Source: CAYXGZ01 sp964464755
GTDB lineage: Bacteria > Planctomycetota > MHYJ01 > JACPRB01
Direction: 5' to 3'
DNA: 31,035 bases
NCBI GenBank assembly: GCA_964464755.1
Contig: CAYXGZ010000043.1
Location: 1-31,035 of the forward strand
Shown here: in pieces, positions 30,453-31,035 of the stretch
How the letters are laid out: every line of letters begins with the position of its first letter
Numbering within the stretch: the first letter of the stretch is position 1
The notes under the pieces: generated by a model
What the model was told of the DNA's origin: nothing
The model's input: the letters and a program-made list of their open reading frames with translations, nothing else
Databases searched by the model: none
Position numbers and translations under genes: made by a program

Positions 30453-31035
30453 GTGAACCACGATCCCGAGATCCGCAAGGACGACGCGGGCGGCCCGAAG
30501 CCCCCGAAGCGCGGCGGCATGTTCATGTTCCTGCTGCTCTTCGGCGCGATCCTCCTCATCGTCTTCCTCGCCTCGAAGCCGCTGAACCCCGAGGCGCCCG
30601 CCGAGATCCCCTTCACCGAGTTCATCAAGATCAAGGAGAACGGCCAGGTCGAGGAGCTGCGGATCACCGGCCGGTCCATCGAGGCGAAGCTCAAGCCGAC
30701 CTACAAGCACCGGCCCGTCGGCGAGACCCGCGATTACGGCACGGTGCGCACGGAGATGCCGCCGGCCTACGAGGCGGACCCGAGCGGCTTCGACAAGGTG
30801 ACGGCGGGCGTGGACGCCTCGAAGGTCCGCTACAACGACCCCAGCCCGTGGCCGATGATCCTCCTGCAGTTCGTGCCCTGGCTGGTGCTCATCCTGCTGG
30901 CCTGGTGGTTCTTCATGCGCCAGATCCGGGCCTCGGGCGGCCCGGGCAACGTGCTCTCCTTCGGCCGCAGCCGCGCGAAGTTCGTCACCCAGGACAAGGT
31001 GCGCGTGACCTTCGACGACGTCGCCGGCGTCGACG
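30453..31035 (+). CDS. ftsH: ATP-dependent zinc metalloprotease FtsH, N-terminal part
   Basis: The gene runs off the window; 194 residues are visible. It has a short cytosolic N-terminus rich in Lys/Pro and a first membrane helix (MFMFLLLFGAILLIVFLA). The periplasmic domain starts PAEIPFTEFIKIKENGQVEE. A second helix follows (MILLQFVPWLVLILLAWWFF), then FMRQIRASGG and the pre-AAA sequence FVTQDKVRVTFDDVAGVD. This is the FtsH order; the AAA and protease domains lie outside. FtsH degrades membrane and regulatory proteins, including LPS-synthesis enzymes, at the inner membrane, so its place next to lptE and bamD is fitting. The GTG start is probably leaderless. Confidence 0.95.
   Translation, partial: MNHDPEIRKDDAGGPKPPKRGGMFMFLLLFGAILLIVFLASKPLNPEAPAEIPFTEFIKIKENGQVEELRITGRSIEAKLKPTYKHRPVGETRDYGTVRTEMPPAYEADPSGFDKVTAGVDASKVRYNDPSPWPMILLQFVPWLVLILLAWWFFMRQIRASGGPGNVLSFGRSRAKFVTQDKVRVTFDDVAGVD

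Overview
This is about 31 kb of very GC-rich DNA (third codon positions almost all G or C) from a Gram-negative, LPS-type bacterium. Evidence for the cell type is a TonB-dependent outer-membrane receptor, a BamD-like assembly factor, an LptE-like lipoprotein, many lipobox proteins and a PAS-GGDEF enzyme. The mix of HEAT-repeat, squalene-cyclase-repeat, delta-60 propeller and LamG/Ig proteins fits Planctomycetota or a similar deep lineage best; this is inference, because no rRNA or ribosomal gene is present. The window looks like chromosome of an uncultured lineage. There is no phage, insertion sequence or CRISPR array.

Layout. Positions 1-3660: the end of a small membrane-anchored protein, a Pro/Arg-rich ORF, a type II secretion/type IV pilus ATPase (GspE/PilB type) cut off before its Walker A motif, and a HEAT-repeat gene. 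Positions 3660-6990: an island of four unrecognised genes (three lipoproteins) bounded and interrupted by copies of an 81-bp repeat. The repeat holds the HEAT gene's promoter, start codon and a hairpin that resembles a tRNA T-arm. Positions 6990-11010: a PAS-GGDEF diguanylate cyclase, divergent from a LamG/Ig/FN3 surface protein and a seven-bladed PD40 propeller lipoprotein. Positions 11100-14560: secreted proteins (DUF2225-like, squalene-cyclase-like repeats, secretin-N-like) and a DoxX-like membrane protein. Positions 14500-17980: a cytosolic BtuF-like protein, a small membrane protein and a 14-repeat delta-60 propeller lipoprotein. Positions 18070-20690: small lipoproteins, DUF1428, a GNAT acetyltransferase and a split acyl-carrier-like protein. 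Positions 20690-22500: an AT-richer, complete type II restriction-modification cassette with a controller protein, a ScaI-like endonuclease and a TSPPY methyltransferase. Positions 22559-28897: a vitamin B12 locus in the order cobB-like gene, cobalamin riboswitch, btuB-like receptor, btuD, btuF, btuC. Positions 28987-31035: bamD-like, lptE-like (CTG start) and the start of ftsH.

How the genes work together. The B12 locus is a salvage system. The riboswitch controls a receptor-ABC operon whose genes overlap, and a CobB/CbiA-like amidotransferase and a second, signal-less BtuF-like protein are encoded nearby. The bamD-lptE pair serves outer-membrane building. The restriction cassette carries matching controller boxes in both of its promoters.

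The most general signal is transcriptional. At least ten start codons in the window lie 6-9 nt downstream of a TANNNT -10 element, which leaves no room for a ribosome binding site and points to widespread leaderless transcription. In three cases the TAG stop codon of the upstream gene also forms the first three bases of the next gene's -10 element. The duplicated promoter repeat, the broken GspE gene, the CTG-started LptE gene and the altered CobB motif are the other items most worth checking.
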